64,000 nucleotides of DNA from the NCBI RefSeq assembly GCF_963677155.1, contig NZ_OY781884.1:3592501-3656500 (forward strand), read 5' to 3'. Of this stretch, positions 17,082 through 25,813 are shown piece by piece (position 1 is the first letter of the stretch; each line of letters begins with the position of its first letter). Under the pieces are notes generated by a model. It did not search any database. It had not been told where the DNA came from and was given only the letters and a program-made list of their open reading frames with translations. The DNA comes from an uncultured Draconibacterium sp. (GTDB taxonomy: Bacteria > Bacteroidota > Bacteroidia > Bacteroidales > Prolixibacteraceae). A program made the position numbers and the translations under genes.

Positions 17082-18114
17082 TTCTGTTTGCTATATAATT
17101 TTCCCATTTTTCAATTCCGTTAGCCATGTCTTCAGGCAGTTCCGAATTGAATAATATTTTCTCTCCTGTTGTTGGATGAATAAATCCGAGTGTTTTGGCG
17201 TGCAGTGCCTGGCGAGGTAATACTTTAAAACAGTTTTGTACAAATTGCCTGTATTTGCTGAAAGTAGTACCGCGCAAAATTTGATCTCCACCATAGTTGC
17301 TGTCGTTAAACAGCGTGTGGTTAATGTGTTTCATGTGCACCCTTATCTGATGGGTGCGCCCGGTTTCCAGACGGCATTCAACCTGGGTAACATAACCAAT
17401 GCGGCGTAATACTTTGTAATGCGTAACGGCGTGTTTCCCGTAATCACCTTCAGGGAATACGGTAAAAACCTGCCTGTTTTTCAGGCTGCGACCGATGTGT
17501 CCGGTAATTGTTCCTTCGTCTTCTTTTACACTTCCCCAAACCAGTGCATGATAACGGCGCTCGGTGGTTTTCTCGAAAAATTGCAACGCCAGCTTATTTT
17601 TTGCCATTTCGGTTTTGGCAACTACCAGTAGTCCCGATGTATCTTTATCGATACGGTGAACCAGCCCCGGGCGCGGATCTTCGCTGTTAAACAAAGGAAG
17701 GTCGCGGAAATACCAGGCAAGCGCATTTACCAATGTTCCGGTGTAGTTGCCATGTCCGGGATGTACCACAAGGCCCGGTGGTTTATTTATTACAATCAGC
17801 TGATCGTCTTCGTAAACAATATCTAAGGGGATATCTTCAGGGATAATTTTTAGTTCGCGCCGTGGAAAATCCATTACGATCAAAATCTCCTCATTGGGTT
17901 TTATCTTGTAATTCGGCTTAACCGCTTTTCCGTTTACACGAATATTTCCGGCATCGGCAGCAGCCTGAATGCGGCTTCGCGAGGCGTTGTCTATCCTGTT
18001 CGAAAGAAACTTATCGATACGCAAGGGAGATTGCCCCGGATCGACAGATAAACGGTAATGTTCGTACAACCCGTTTTCTTCCAGTTCTTCGTTTTCCTGA
18101 TTGTAATCTTCCAT
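17074..18114 (-). CDS. rluD: RluA-family 23S rRNA pseudouridine synthase (RluD-like)
   Basis: 346 residues. An N-terminal S4 RNA-binding domain (LRIDKFLSNRIDNASRSRIQAAADAGNIRVNGK) is followed by the catalytic domain with GLVHRIDKDTSGLLVVAK, which carries the nucleophilic Asp, and the RTHQIRVHMKHINH motif. The RluD class modifies U1911/1915/1917 in helix 69 of 23S rRNA. The S4-plus-RluA layout and the motif fit RluD best, but RluA-type specificity cannot be settled by eye. It begins 3 bases after the PASTA-protein gene and overlaps ddl by 8 bases. Confidence 0.9.
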   Translation of the reverse strand: MEDYNQENEELEENGLYEHYRLSVDPGQSPLRIDKFLSNRIDNASRSRIQAAADAGNIRVNGKAVKPNYKIKPNEEILIVMDFPRRELKIIPEDIPLDIVYEDDQLIVINKPPGLVVHPGHGNYTGTLVNALAWYFRDLPLFNSEDPRPGLVHRIDKDTSGLLVVAKTEMAKNKLALQFFEKTTERRYHALVWGSVKEDEGTITGHIGRSLKNRQVFTVFPEGDYGKHAVTHYKVLRRIGYVTQVECRLETGRTHQIRVHMKHINHTLFNDSNYGGDQILRGTTFSKYRQFVQNCFKVLPRQALHAKTLGFIHPTTGEKILFNSELPEDMANGIEKWENYIANRNE

Positions 18115-18117
18115 TGC

Positions 18118-18924
18118 TTAAAAATTTCTTTCGTATGCCTGATTAATAATTGTAGTGTCGGTGGTTAGCCATATATCAACCGGTGATCCCAGGTTGACTT
18201 GTTTGGTAAACTTCGGGTTGGGGAGTTGTTTCCATATTTTTGCACTTGCCGAGTCTTCGGCAGTTTTTGTCGTTTCGTCGTAAATAACCGAGCCCGTATT
18301 TAGCATTGCGTCGGTAATGGTTGCTTGTGCTTCTTCCAGTGAAAATCCTGTGAGGTTGGGCAACGATGTTTGCATATTACCCTGGCTACGCCCTACAACC
18401 AGATCAACTTCAGAGTCTTTTATGATTTTGTCGCCTTCAAAAATTTCAACCGAATCCTGTAGCGATTTTAGTACCAGGTCATTGTACTCCGATGGTTGGT
18501 AAGAAATGTTTCCCACTTTTAATCCGGTGCTTTCAATAAGTACTTGGGCCTGACGGAAAGAAATATCGGTTAAACGGGGCAGAATAACTTTTTCGGGGTC
18601 GATTGAGTTTATAGTAATGCGAATCACACGGTTTTCCTTTACATGTGAATTGGCCAGTGGCAACTGATCGACCACAGTGCCCGGCTCGAAGTTTTTGTTG
18701 TAAACCGAATCGATTACTTCCACCCGGAGTTTGTTGGCTTCGGCGCTGGCAGTTGCTTCTGGCAAACTCAAACCTGTTAAAGCCGGAACCGGATAGGAAA
18801 CACCGTGTTGGGTATATCGTTTCAAGCCTTTAAAGGTTATAAAAAGGAGAAGCGCCACAAGCCCAATGGCAATTAACAGGTGCTTCAAAAAAGCACGGCT
18901 GGTGATAAATTTTCCTAAACTCAT
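18118..18924 (-). CDS. PASTA-domain membrane protein
   Basis: 268 residues. One transmembrane segment near the N-terminus (about residues 13-32, LLIAIGLVALLLFITF), then three PASTA repeats outside the membrane (starting near VPALTGLSLPEATA, LPRLTDISFRQAQV and LPNLTGFSLEEAQA). PASTA domains bind peptidoglycan fragments or act as structural repeats on kinases and penicillin-binding proteins; here there is no catalytic domain. It is the first gene of the operon with rluD and ddl, which fits a role near the cell wall, but the exact role is unknown. Confidence 0.88.
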   Translation of the reverse strand: MSLGKFITSRAFLKHLLIAIGLVALLLFITFKGLKRYTQHGVSYPVPALTGLSLPEATASAEANKLRVEVIDSVYNKNFEPGTVVDQLPLANSHVKENRVIRITINSIDPEKVILPRLTDISFRQAQVLIESTGLKVGNISYQPSEYNDLVLKSLQDSVEIFEGDKIIKDSEVDLVVGRSQGNMQTSLPNLTGFSLEEAQATITDAMLNTGSVIYDETTKTAEDSASAKIWKQLPNPKFTKQVNLGSPVDIWLTTDTTIINQAYERNF

Positions 18925-18951
18925 TTTTTCTACAGTACTTGTTTAAAAGAA

Positions 18952-18959
18952 CAAAAATA
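18952..18959 (-). promoter_or_regulatory. -7 element for the PASTA-rluD-ddl operon
   Basis: TATTTTTG on the minus strand, 27 bases upstream of the PASTA-protein ATG. No clear -33 TTTG is seen. Confidence 0.4.
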
Positions 18960-19071
18960 AGTCAAAAAAAGTATGATGAAAGGATTTCGATGATAAACAA
19001 ATTTCAAATACGAAATAAAATGATTTTGGGAGATTAGTTTGGAGAAGCTGCTTTGCAAACATGCATAAACA

Positions 19072-19106
19072 CGGGAAGGTAAAGAACTGAATTCTTTACC
19101 TTCCCG
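19072..19106 (-). terminator. Terminator of rpmH
   Basis: Perfect 15-bp stem, 19072-19086 with 19092-19106, with a 5-base loop. It lies 24 bases past the rpmH stop on the minus strand; a moderately T-rich stretch follows. Confidence 0.8.
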
Positions 19107-19130
19107 CAAAATGTAACAAGATAAAATAAA

Positions 19131-19289
19131 TTATCTCTTATGTCTTGGCTCGTCTGAGACGCTAAGTTTTTTTCTACCTTTTGCTCTACGGGCTTTTAAT
19201 ACTTTACGACCGTTTGCAGTCGACATTCTTTCTCTAAAGCCGTGTTTGTTCTTTCTTTTTCTATTCGATGGTTGAAATGTACGTTTCAT
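19131..19289 (-). CDS. rpmH: 50S ribosomal protein L34
   Basis: 52 residues, translated by hand on the minus strand from ATG at 19289 to TAA at 19131. It begins [18 protein letters not shown] and continues [22 protein letters not shown], the conserved L34 sequence, with a short acidic-basic tail. L34 is a small basic protein of the large ribosomal subunit. It is usually next to rnpA and dnaA; here rnpA does not follow it. It has its own consensus promoter and terminator. Confidence 0.97.
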   Translation of the reverse strand: MKRTFQPSNRKRKNKHGFRERMSTANGRKVLKARRAKGRKKLSVSDEPRHKR

Positions 19290-19332
19290 TTCTATAAAGT
19301 TTTACTTGTTTCTATTTTGAATTTTCGGACTG

Positions 19333-19363
19333 CAAAAATAGTGCTTTTTTTAATTCTTCCAAA
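19333..19363 (-). promoter_or_regulatory. rpmH promoter, full consensus
   Basis: On the minus strand TTTG (19360-19363) is followed by exactly 19 bases and TATTTTTG (19333-19340). This is the best match in the window to the Bacteroidota housekeeping promoter and fits a highly expressed ribosomal gene. Confidence 0.75.
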
Positions 19364-19532
19364 AAGTTAAGCGCTTTTTTCAGTAAAAATGCACTTTGCA
19401 TGTTTATTTCTAAAAATCAATGTCTTATCTGTGCAAAGAAAAGCATTTTTTAGGAGGTTTGTGTTCTTTCTCAATAAATCTATTCTGAAAGCTTTTGAGT
19501 GTAGGTGTGACGCCTTGTGCAGCCTGATTCTG

Positions 19533-20240
19533 TTATTTATCCCTTTTTACCGAGAAACGGAATCCGATTCCATGCAGGTTGATGATTTTTACCGAAGCAT
19601 CGGCTTTAAAATATTTCCGTAGTCGGGAGATAAAAACATCGAGACTGCGCCCCAGGAAATAATCGTCGGAGCCCCAAACATTCTCCAGTATTTCGTTTCT
19701 GCTAAGCACCTTATTGGCGTGCTGTGCAAAGTAGCGAATCAGTTCAGCCTCTTTTAGTGTAAGGTTGCGGGCCTCGCCATTTAAGGTTAGCGAGAGGTCA
19801 TCGAAATGAAAATCGAACTTTCCGATTTTTAAAACTGACGACGATTCGCTATCAACGGGTAGCGACTGGCTACGTTTTAAGAATATCTTGATTTTTAAAA
19901 GCAGCTCTTCCATACTAAATGGTTTTGGAATATAATCGTCGCCGCCAATGGTGAGCCCGGTAATTTTGTCTTCGGTCATACTTCGGGCCGTTAAAAAGAT
20001 AATAGGTATTTGGTCGTTGGTTTTTCTTATGGTTTCGGCTACCTGAAAACCATCTATTTTCGGAAGCATTACGTCGAGCACAATCAGGTCGAAATTGTTT
20101 TGCCCGAAAAGTTCGAGTGCAATTTCTCCGTCGGCTGCTACTTCAACGTTGTAGCCATGCTCCATTAAATTATCTTTTACTATAAAACGAAGCGCTTCAT
20201 CGTCTTCAACCAATAATATTTTAAATGAATTGCTGCTCAT
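19533..20240 (-). CDS. OmpR-family response regulator (RprY-like)
   Basis: 235 residues. A receiver domain (about 8-122) with acidic pocket EDDE, phospho-acceptor Asp in LIVLDVMLPKIDGF, TAR and the switch lysine in YIPKPF. An OmpR/PhoB winged helix follows (about 135-233), with LTLKEAELIRYFAQHANKVLSRNEILENVWGSDDYFLGRSLDVFISRLRKYF spread over its recognition helix. It is 3 bases behind its kinase gene, forming a two-component system with it. Sequence style resembles the Bacteroides RprXY system, whose signal involves redox and oxidative stress; that link is by family resemblance only. Confidence 0.9.
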   Translation of the reverse strand: MSSNSFKILLVEDDEALRFIVKDNLMEHGYNVEVAADGEIALELFGQNNFDLIVLDVMLPKIDGFQVAETIRKTNDQIPIIFLTARSMTEDKITGLTIGGDDYIPKPFSMEELLLKIKIFLKRSQSLPVDSESSSVLKIGKFDFHFDDLSLTLNGEARNLTLKEAELIRYFAQHANKVLSRNEILENVWGSDDYFLGRSLDVFISRLRKYFKADASVKIINLHGIGFRFSVKRDK

Positions 20241-20243
20241 AAT

Positions 20244-21509
20244 TTACTTCGGTATAATTAGGCTAAAAATGCTTCCCCCTTTTGGGTTATCGTTTACTTT
20301 TATTTTCCAGTTATGCGTTTTTACAATTTTGTATACATAGTCGAGTCCAAGCCCAAAACCTTTTACATTGTGCACATTTCCGGTCGGAATTCGATAGAAC
20401 TTTTTAAAAATCCGCTTGCGGTATTCGTGCGGAATTCCAATTCCGTTGTCGATAAAATTAAGCTCGTAATTATTCTGTTTTTGTAAAAGTTCAATCTCAA
20501 TCACCGGCGTTTTTTCGCAGTATTTTGCTGCATTTTCAAGAATATTCGATACCAGGTTTGCAAAATGAAAACGATCAGCTAAAATGGTGCAATCACTGAT
20601 ACTTGTTTTGATTTTAACTGTTGCATTTTGCCCGGCTTTCGATTCTCGAAAACGATCACTGGCCTCTTGTAGAAACTCTGTGAGATTTACCTTTTCCAGG
20701 TTAAGCAGGATTCGACTTTTCTCGAGCGATGCTAAGTTAAGCACTTTTTCAACATTCTTCGATAGCCGTGTTGTTTGTTCCTGTATAATATGTGTGTAAT
20801 TGAAAAGGCGATTGGGTGAGTTCAAAATCTTTTCGTCGTTAATAACATTTGCTGCCAGCGAAATCGACGAAATGGGGGTTTTTAATTCGTGAGTGAGGTT
20901 GTTAATGAAGTTCTTCTGTATTTCGGATAATTGCCTTTGGCGAATGATTACCCACAGCGTGTATCCAAAAAAGAAGATAACCAATACCAACAGTGCGGTT
21001 AAGAAATACCAGATGGAAAGTTGGTTTAAAAAGTAAGGCGACCGGTTGGGGAAATGAATGCCAAAATAATTGGAGTATTCCTCATTTCGCGGGAAGTCAA
21101 AATCCGATGGCTCCTCGTTTTCGTCGATACGAACAAGTGTGGTTTCATCCATTTGTTCGTGTATAGGGCTGTAAATGGAGAATTCGTAATCGAAATAAAT
21201 ATCGTGTCTTTTAAGCTGGGTGGTAAGGTTTTGTTTTAGTAGTTCTTTGTCAATAGCTACACCAACATTTACCAAATAGGTGTTGTTCGAAATCACTTCA
21301 ACTGGCGTAATACTATCGAATGTTTCTGTAGTTCCGGTTGCCAGCATTACTTGCCAGGCAACTTCTTTTAACGCCACACTGGCACTTTCCTGAAACTGTG
21401 TTTCTGAAAGATTATAAGAACTGCGTATGAAAGCAAACTGCACCAAAAAAACGCCAACTATTGATACAGTTGCCAGCATTATTATGTATTTAAGTGCTTT
21501 CCCTTGCAT
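20244..21509 (-). CDS. Sensor histidine kinase (RprX-like)
   Basis: 421 residues. Two membrane segments (about 9-27 and 170-190) frame a roughly 140-residue periplasmic sensor region. Behind it lie a HisKA domain with phospho-His in NFINNLTHELKTPISSIS and a HATPase_c domain with the N box (SNILENAAKYC), FIDNGIGIP, and GFGLGLDYVYKIVK. It would phosphorylate the regulator encoded 3 bases downstream. The gene and the response regulator form an operon whose promoter is not clear. Confidence 0.92.
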   Translation of the reverse strand: MQGKALKYIIMLATVSIVGVFLVQFAFIRSSYNLSETQFQESASVALKEVAWQVMLATGTTETFDSITPVEVISNNTYLVNVGVAIDKELLKQNLTTQLKRHDIYFDYEFSIYSPIHEQMDETTLVRIDENEEPSDFDFPRNEEYSNYFGIHFPNRSPYFLNQLSIWYFLTALLVLVIFFFGYTLWVIIRQRQLSEIQKNFINNLTHELKTPISSISLAANVINDEKILNSPNRLFNYTHIIQEQTTRLSKNVEKVLNLASLEKSRILLNLEKVNLTEFLQEASDRFRESKAGQNATVKIKTSISDCTILADRFHFANLVSNILENAAKYCEKTPVIEIELLQKQNNYELNFIDNGIGIPHEYRKRIFKKFYRIPTGNVHNVKGFGLGLDYVYKIVKTHNWKIKVNDNPKGGSIFSLIIPK

Positions 21510-21619
21510 TGATTTTAATTCAAAAGCTAAACTATATATTTTATTGATTGCCAGTTTTAGTTAACAACTCATTAACAAAATATTGAATTCAATTAACAGC
21601 AAAACTAGTCAAGCATCAA

Positions 21620-21627
21620 TACATTTG
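21620..21627 (+). promoter_or_regulatory. -7 element for the DUF1573 gene
   Basis: TACATTTG matches TAnnTTTG, 42 bases before the ATG. No TTG lies at a proper distance upstream. Confidence 0.45.
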
Positions 21628-21669
21628 TTTTATAAATTTCGATAAAAGACAAATTTAATTAAATAAATT

Positions 21670-22767
21670 ATGAAAAGCATTCTACAATTATTAGCAGTTT
21701 TCGCACTGGTAGTTGCTGTTAATACAGCCATGGGGCAGGGACAAGCAAAAATTGTTTTTGACAAACAGGCGCACGATTTTGGTTCGTTTAAAGAATCAGA
21801 CGGAGTGCAAACAACAACTTTTACGTTTACAAACAAAGGAGATGCGCCACTTATACTTTCAAATGTTCGTGCATCATGCGGTTGTACAACTCCAAAATGG
21901 ACACGCGAACCGGTTGCTCCGGGAGGAAGCGGAAGTATTGATGTGAGTTATAATCCTAAAAACCGTCCGGGGTCGTTTAATAAATCGGTAACGGTTAGCT
22001 CAAATGCCGAGAACAGTACTGTTATTTTAAGAATTAACGGGAAAGTTGAGCCACGCGAAAAAACACTGGCCGAAAAATATCCTAGAAAAATTGGAGATCT
22101 TCGGGTAAAATCAAACTATCTGGCGTTTGCAAAAATTACAAAAGGCGAAAAAGTAACCAAAGAACTGGAATTGGTAAACGATTCGGACAAACCGGTTGAA
22201 GTTGGTTTCCGTACAGTACCGAGTCACCTTACTGCTAAAGTTGAACCGGAATCTATTCCGGCACACGGCACAGGAAAACTGATTGTTACTTACGATTCGG
22301 ATTCTGCAAACACATACGGGTTTGCATCGCACCGTATTTACTTGTCGTTAAACGGAAGTAACGATTATAAAAACTCAGTGGGTGTAAGTGCTACAATCGA
22401 AGAGGATTTTTCACACCTTTCAGCTGAAGAGTTAGCAAATGCTCCGGTTGCTGAATTCACAGAGAAATCATTCGATTTTGGAGAAATGAAACAAGGCGAC
22501 AAAAAGGAGCATACTTTTTCTTTAACCAATAATGGTAAAACTGATTTAATGATCAGGAAAGTTCGTTCATCTTGTGGATGTACAGCAGTAGCTCCTTCAA
22601 AAAAAGTAATTGCGCCAGGGGAAACCGCGCCTATTAAAGTTACTTTCGACTCACGCGGAAAGCGCGGCCGTCAGAGTAAATCGATTACGGTTATTACCAA
22701 CGATCCCAAAACACCAACATCAACGTTGCGTATTTCAAGTCAGGTTGTTGTTCCTAATGCAGGCTAA
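21670..22767 (+). CDS. DUF1573 repeat protein, exported
   Basis: 365 residues with a signal peptide (ending AMGQG). Two DUF1573 (ASPM/SPD-2/Hydin-like) beta-sandwich units are seen, each with the family signature FDFG..K.G and SCGCT: FGSFKESDGVQ...RASCGCTTPKW at about 35-75 and FGEMKQGDKKE...RSSCGCTAVAP at about 270-315. A middle unit lacking the CGC motif lies between them. The cysteines may form disulfides or bind a metal. Function is unknown; the family is abundant in Bacteroidota envelopes. The gene is monocistronic. Confidence 0.85.
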   Translation: MKSILQLLAVFALVVAVNTAMGQGQAKIVFDKQAHDFGSFKESDGVQTTTFTFTNKGDAPLILSNVRASCGCTTPKWTREPVAPGGSGSIDVSYNPKNRPGSFNKSVTVSSNAENSTVILRINGKVEPREKTLAEKYPRKIGDLRVKSNYLAFAKITKGEKVTKELELVNDSDKPVEVGFRTVPSHLTAKVEPESIPAHGTGKLIVTYDSDSANTYGFASHRIYLSLNGSNDYKNSVGVSATIEEDFSHLSAEELANAPVAEFTEKSFDFGEMKQGDKKEHTFSLTNNGKTDLMIRKVRSSCGCTAVAPSKKVIAPGETAPIKVTFDSRGKRGRQSKSITVITNDPKTPTSTLRISSQVVVPNAG

Positions 22768-22793
22768 GTTTATTTAAAGTCAATATTTCAAAG

Positions 22794-22829
22794 GGTGTTG
22801 CAGGGGAAACTTGCAGCACCTTTTTTTTT
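22794..22829 (+). terminator. Terminator after the DUF1573 gene
   Basis: GGTGTTGCA (22794-22802) pairs with TGCAGCACC (22812-22820), one G-T pair, followed by nine T residues. Confidence 0.85.
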
Positions 22830-22833
22830 GCTG

Positions 22834-22841
22834 TATTTTTG
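22834..22841 (+). promoter_or_regulatory. meaB promoter (-7 with TTG 20 bases upstream)
   Basis: TATTTTTG lies 19 bases before the ATG, with TTG at 22811-22813. The -33 part falls in the terminator of the previous gene. Confidence 0.5.
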
Positions 22842-22860
22842 AACGATAAAATTTATTTGG

Positions 22861-23973
22861 ATGTCAGAAAAGGATAAACACCATATAGAAAACGATCCGA
22901 AGTACAAAGGATTGATTGTAAACGCAGGAGTTGAAAAACCAGATGTGGTAAACAACGACTCAATTCAGCGCTTTTTGAAAAAGAAAAGAAAATTGCTGTC
23001 GGTTGACGAGTATGTAAATGGTATTTTAAAGGGAGATATCACTCTTTTAAGTAAAGCTGTTACTTTGGTTGAAAGTTCAAAATCAGAACATCAGCAATTG
23101 GCCCAGCAGATCATCCAAAAGTGTTTGCCACACAGCGGTAATTCGGTTCGTATTGGAATTACCGGAGTGCCGGGAGTTGGCAAAAGTACCTTTATTGAAG
23201 CACTTGGAAAATACCTTACCAAAAAAGGCGAGAAACTGGCTGTGTTAGCTATCGATCCGAGCAGCGAACGCACAAAAGGCAGTATTTTAGGTGACAAAAC
23301 ACGCATGGAAGAATTAGCTAGCGACAACAATGCATATATTCGTCCCAGTCCGTCTGCCGGATCGCTGGGAGGCGTTGCACGAAAAACCCGCGAAACCATT
23401 ATTTTATGCGAAGCTGCCGGTTACAAAAATATTTTTATTGAAACCGTTGGGGTAGGGCAAAGCGAAACTGCAGTTCATTCCATGACTGATTTTTTCTTGC
23501 TGTTAATGTTGGCCGGAGCGGGTGATGAACTTCAGGGAATAAAACGTGGAATTATGGAAATGGCCGATTTGATTACCATTAATAAAGCCGACGGTAATAA
23601 TATCGAAAAAGCCGAAATGGCAAAAGTTCAGTACCGTAATGCCATTCATCTGTTTCCGGCTAAAGATTCGGGGTGGGCAGCTAATGTAGTTACCTGTTCG
23701 GCCTATAAAAAAATCGGAATTGATACCATTTGGGAGCAAATTGAAAAATACCGCAAACAAACGGTTGAGAACGGATATTTTCATAGGAAACGAAACGAGC
23801 AAGCTACATACTGGATGTACGAAACCATCGAAGAACAGTTAAAACGAAACTTTTATGATAATCCCGAGATTAAAACGAAAATAAAAATGCTCGAAAATTA
23901 TGTACTTACCGATCAGATGAGCTCGTTTGTAGCTGCTACAGAGTTATTGAATACGTATGCAAAATTAAAGTAG
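22861..23973 (+). CDS. meaB: Methylmalonyl-CoA mutase-associated GTPase MeaB
   Basis: 370 residues of the G3E/ArgK family. The P-loop GITGVPGVGKST lies near residue 98, followed by AIDPSSERTKGSILGDKTRM (switch region), SPSAGSLGGVARKTRE, ETVGVGQSE and the base-specificity motif NKADG. MeaB loads and protects adenosylcobalamin on methylmalonyl-CoA mutase. The mutase subunits usually lie beside it; none is in this window. It has its own promoter and terminator, so it is expressed alone here. Confidence 0.93.
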   Translation: MSEKDKHHIENDPKYKGLIVNAGVEKPDVVNNDSIQRFLKKKRKLLSVDEYVNGILKGDITLLSKAVTLVESSKSEHQQLAQQIIQKCLPHSGNSVRIGITGVPGVGKSTFIEALGKYLTKKGEKLAVLAIDPSSERTKGSILGDKTRMEELASDNNAYIRPSPSAGSLGGVARKTRETIILCEAAGYKNIFIETVGVGQSETAVHSMTDFFLLLMLAGAGDELQGIKRGIMEMADLITINKADGNNIEKAEMAKVQYRNAIHLFPAKDSGWAANVVTCSAYKKIGIDTIWEQIEKYRKQTVENGYFHRKRNEQATYWMYETIEEQLKRNFYDNPEIKTKIKMLENYVLTDQMSSFVAATELLNTYAKLK

Positions 23974-24007
23974 CTGCGGCTGTTTACTATTATAAATAGT
24001 AACGAAC

Positions 24008-24051
24008 AAATCAGGCAAAAAATAGAGTTTCTCTATCCTTTTGCCTGATTT
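24008..24051 (+). terminator. Terminator after meaB
   Basis: 13-bp perfect stem (24008-24020 with 24039-24051), with a smaller inner hairpin in its loop, then T-rich sequence. Confidence 0.8.
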
Positions 24052-24104
24052 GTTTTATGAGAACTTTCATGTAGTTAGCATTTTCAATTGCACCTTAAAA
24101 GAAG

Positions 24105-24112
24105 TAAATTTG
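24105..24112 (+). promoter_or_regulatory. -7 element for lpdA
   Basis: TAAATTTG, a TAnnTTTG match, about 65 bases before the ATG. The -33 element is unclear. Confidence 0.4.
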
Positions 24113-24177
24113 TTAGAACCTTTCTTTAGGTAAGGTGTTAATTACATAAATCAAATATCAATAAATTTCAAAATACA

Positions 24178-25569
24178 ATGAATTACGATGTAATAGTGAT
24201 AGGTGGTGGCCCAGGCGGATATGTAGCAGCAATTCGTGCTTCTCAGCTCGGATTTAAAGTTGCCGTTGTTGAAAAAGAAAGCCTGGGCGGAATTTGTTTA
24301 AACTGGGGGTGTATTCCAACAAAGTCGTTGCTTAAAAGTGCACAGGCATTTGAATATGCTACCCACGCTGCCGATTATGGTGTAGCCATTGAAGGAGAAG
24401 TGAAACCCGATTTTGGTGCAATGGTGAAGCGCAGCCGCGATGTTGCCAACGGAATGAGTAAGGGAGTTCAGTTCTTGTTTAAGAAAAATAAAGTTGAATC
24501 GATTTTTGGCTGGGGGAAATTGGCAGGGAAAAATACGGTTGAGGTAACCGATGACAACGGCCAAAAGTCGTCGTACACAGCTAAACACATTATTCTGGCA
24601 ACAGGTGCCCGCTCGCGCGAATTGCCAAATTTGCCGCAAGATGGTGAAAAAATTATCGGATACCGCAAAGCACTTACGCTTGATAAGCAACCTGAAAGTA
24701 TGGTTGTTGTTGGATCGGGTGCTATCGGTAGCGAGTTTGCGTATTTCTACCACACCATCGGAACCAAAGTTACACTGGTTGAATTTATGCCAACGCTGGT
24801 GCCGAACGAGGATGCGGAAGTTGCCAAACAGCTGGAACGTAATTTCAAAAAATCGAAAATGAAAGTGATGACCGGTTCGTCGGTTGAAAGCGTGGATACT
24901 TCGGGCGATAAGTGCAAGGTTACCATTAAGACTAAAAAAGGCGAAGAAGTAGTTGAAGCCGACATTGTTCTTTCTGCGGTGGGTATTGCTCCAAATACCG
25001 AAAATATTGGCTTGGAAGACTTAGGTGTTGAAACTGAAAATGGCCGTGTAAAAGTTGATGAATACTACAAGACCAACGTTGAAGGCGTTTACGCCATTGG
25101 CGATATTATTGCCGGCCCGGCATTAGCTCACGTAGCATCGGCCGAAGGTGTTACTTGTGTTGAAAAAATTGCCGGACAGAATCCGGAACCTATTAATTAC
25201 GGAAATATTCCGGGATGTACTTATACCAGCCCCGAAATTTCGTCGGTTGGGCTAACTGAAGCAAAAGCCAAAGAAGCGGGCTATGAAGTTAAAGTGGGTA
25301 AGTTTCCCTACTCGGCCAGTGGAAAAGCAAGTGCTGCCGGACAAAAAGATGGTTTTGTTAAATTGATTTTCGATGCCAAGTATGGTGAATTACTTGGTGC
25401 ACATATGATTGGTGGAAATGTTACCGAAATCATAGCCGAAATGGTTGTTGCGAAGAAACTGGAGATTACAGGTCACGAGTTGATTAAGGCTATCCACCCG
25501 CATCCTACAATGAGCGAGGCAGTGATGGAAGCTGCAGCTGCAGCTTACGACGAGGTGATACATATTTAA
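24178..25569 (+). CDS. lpdA: Dihydrolipoyl dehydrogenase (E3)
   Basis: 463 residues of the flavin disulfide reductase family. An N-terminal FAD dinucleotide fold VIVIGGGPGGYVAAIRA, the redox disulfide GGICLNWGCIPTKSLL, an NAD-binding fold VVVGSGAIGSEFAYF, the FAD loop YAIGDI and the C-terminal catalytic HPHPTMSE His-Glu pair are all visible. E3 reoxidises lipoyl groups for 2-oxo-acid dehydrogenases and the glycine cleavage system. No E1/E2 genes are beside it; the gene is monocistronic with a terminator after it. Confidence 0.96.
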   Translation: MNYDVIVIGGGPGGYVAAIRASQLGFKVAVVEKESLGGICLNWGCIPTKSLLKSAQAFEYATHAADYGVAIEGEVKPDFGAMVKRSRDVANGMSKGVQFLFKKNKVESIFGWGKLAGKNTVEVTDDNGQKSSYTAKHIILATGARSRELPNLPQDGEKIIGYRKALTLDKQPESMVVVGSGAIGSEFAYFYHTIGTKVTLVEFMPTLVPNEDAEVAKQLERNFKKSKMKVMTGSSVESVDTSGDKCKVTIKTKKGEEVVEADIVLSAVGIAPNTENIGLEDLGVETENGRVKVDEYYKTNVEGVYAIGDIIAGPALAHVASAEGVTCVEKIAGQNPEPINYGNIPGCTYTSPEISSVGLTEAKAKEAGYEVKVGKFPYSASGKASAAGQKDGFVKLIFDAKYGELLGAHMIGGNVTEIIAEMVVAKKLEITGHELIKAIHPHPTMSEAVMEAAAAAYDEVIHI

Positions 25570-25592
25570 ACAAAAAAAAATATAAGATAAAG

Positions 25593-25622
25593 AGCCCGAG
25601 GTATTTAACTTCGGGCTTTTTT
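25593..25622 (+). terminator. Terminator after lpdA
   Basis: AGCCCGAGGT (25593-25602) pairs with ACTTCGGGCT (25608-25617), with one G-T pair, then a T-run. Confidence 0.85.
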
Positions 25623-25696
25623 ATGTAGTATGTATCGAATAGACGACGTTTTTGTTCGAAAAAATCATAAAAAGCTGAAAATCAATAGAGAAGTTT

Positions 25697-25724
25697 TTGT
25701 ATTTAAGAATAAGTTTTAAATTTG
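25697..25724 (+). promoter_or_regulatory. Promoter of the FadL-like gene
   Basis: TTG (25697-25699), 17 bases, TAAATTTG (25717-25724), within the Bacteroidota spacing range. The leader before the ATG is about 85 bases. Confidence 0.55.
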
Positions 25725-25813
25725 CCGCTCAGGCATCAACTACAGTAACCGCAAATTTCTCGGAATACTATTGTTAAATAAAGGGAAAAACTCTTTACTA
25801 AAACTTGAAATAA

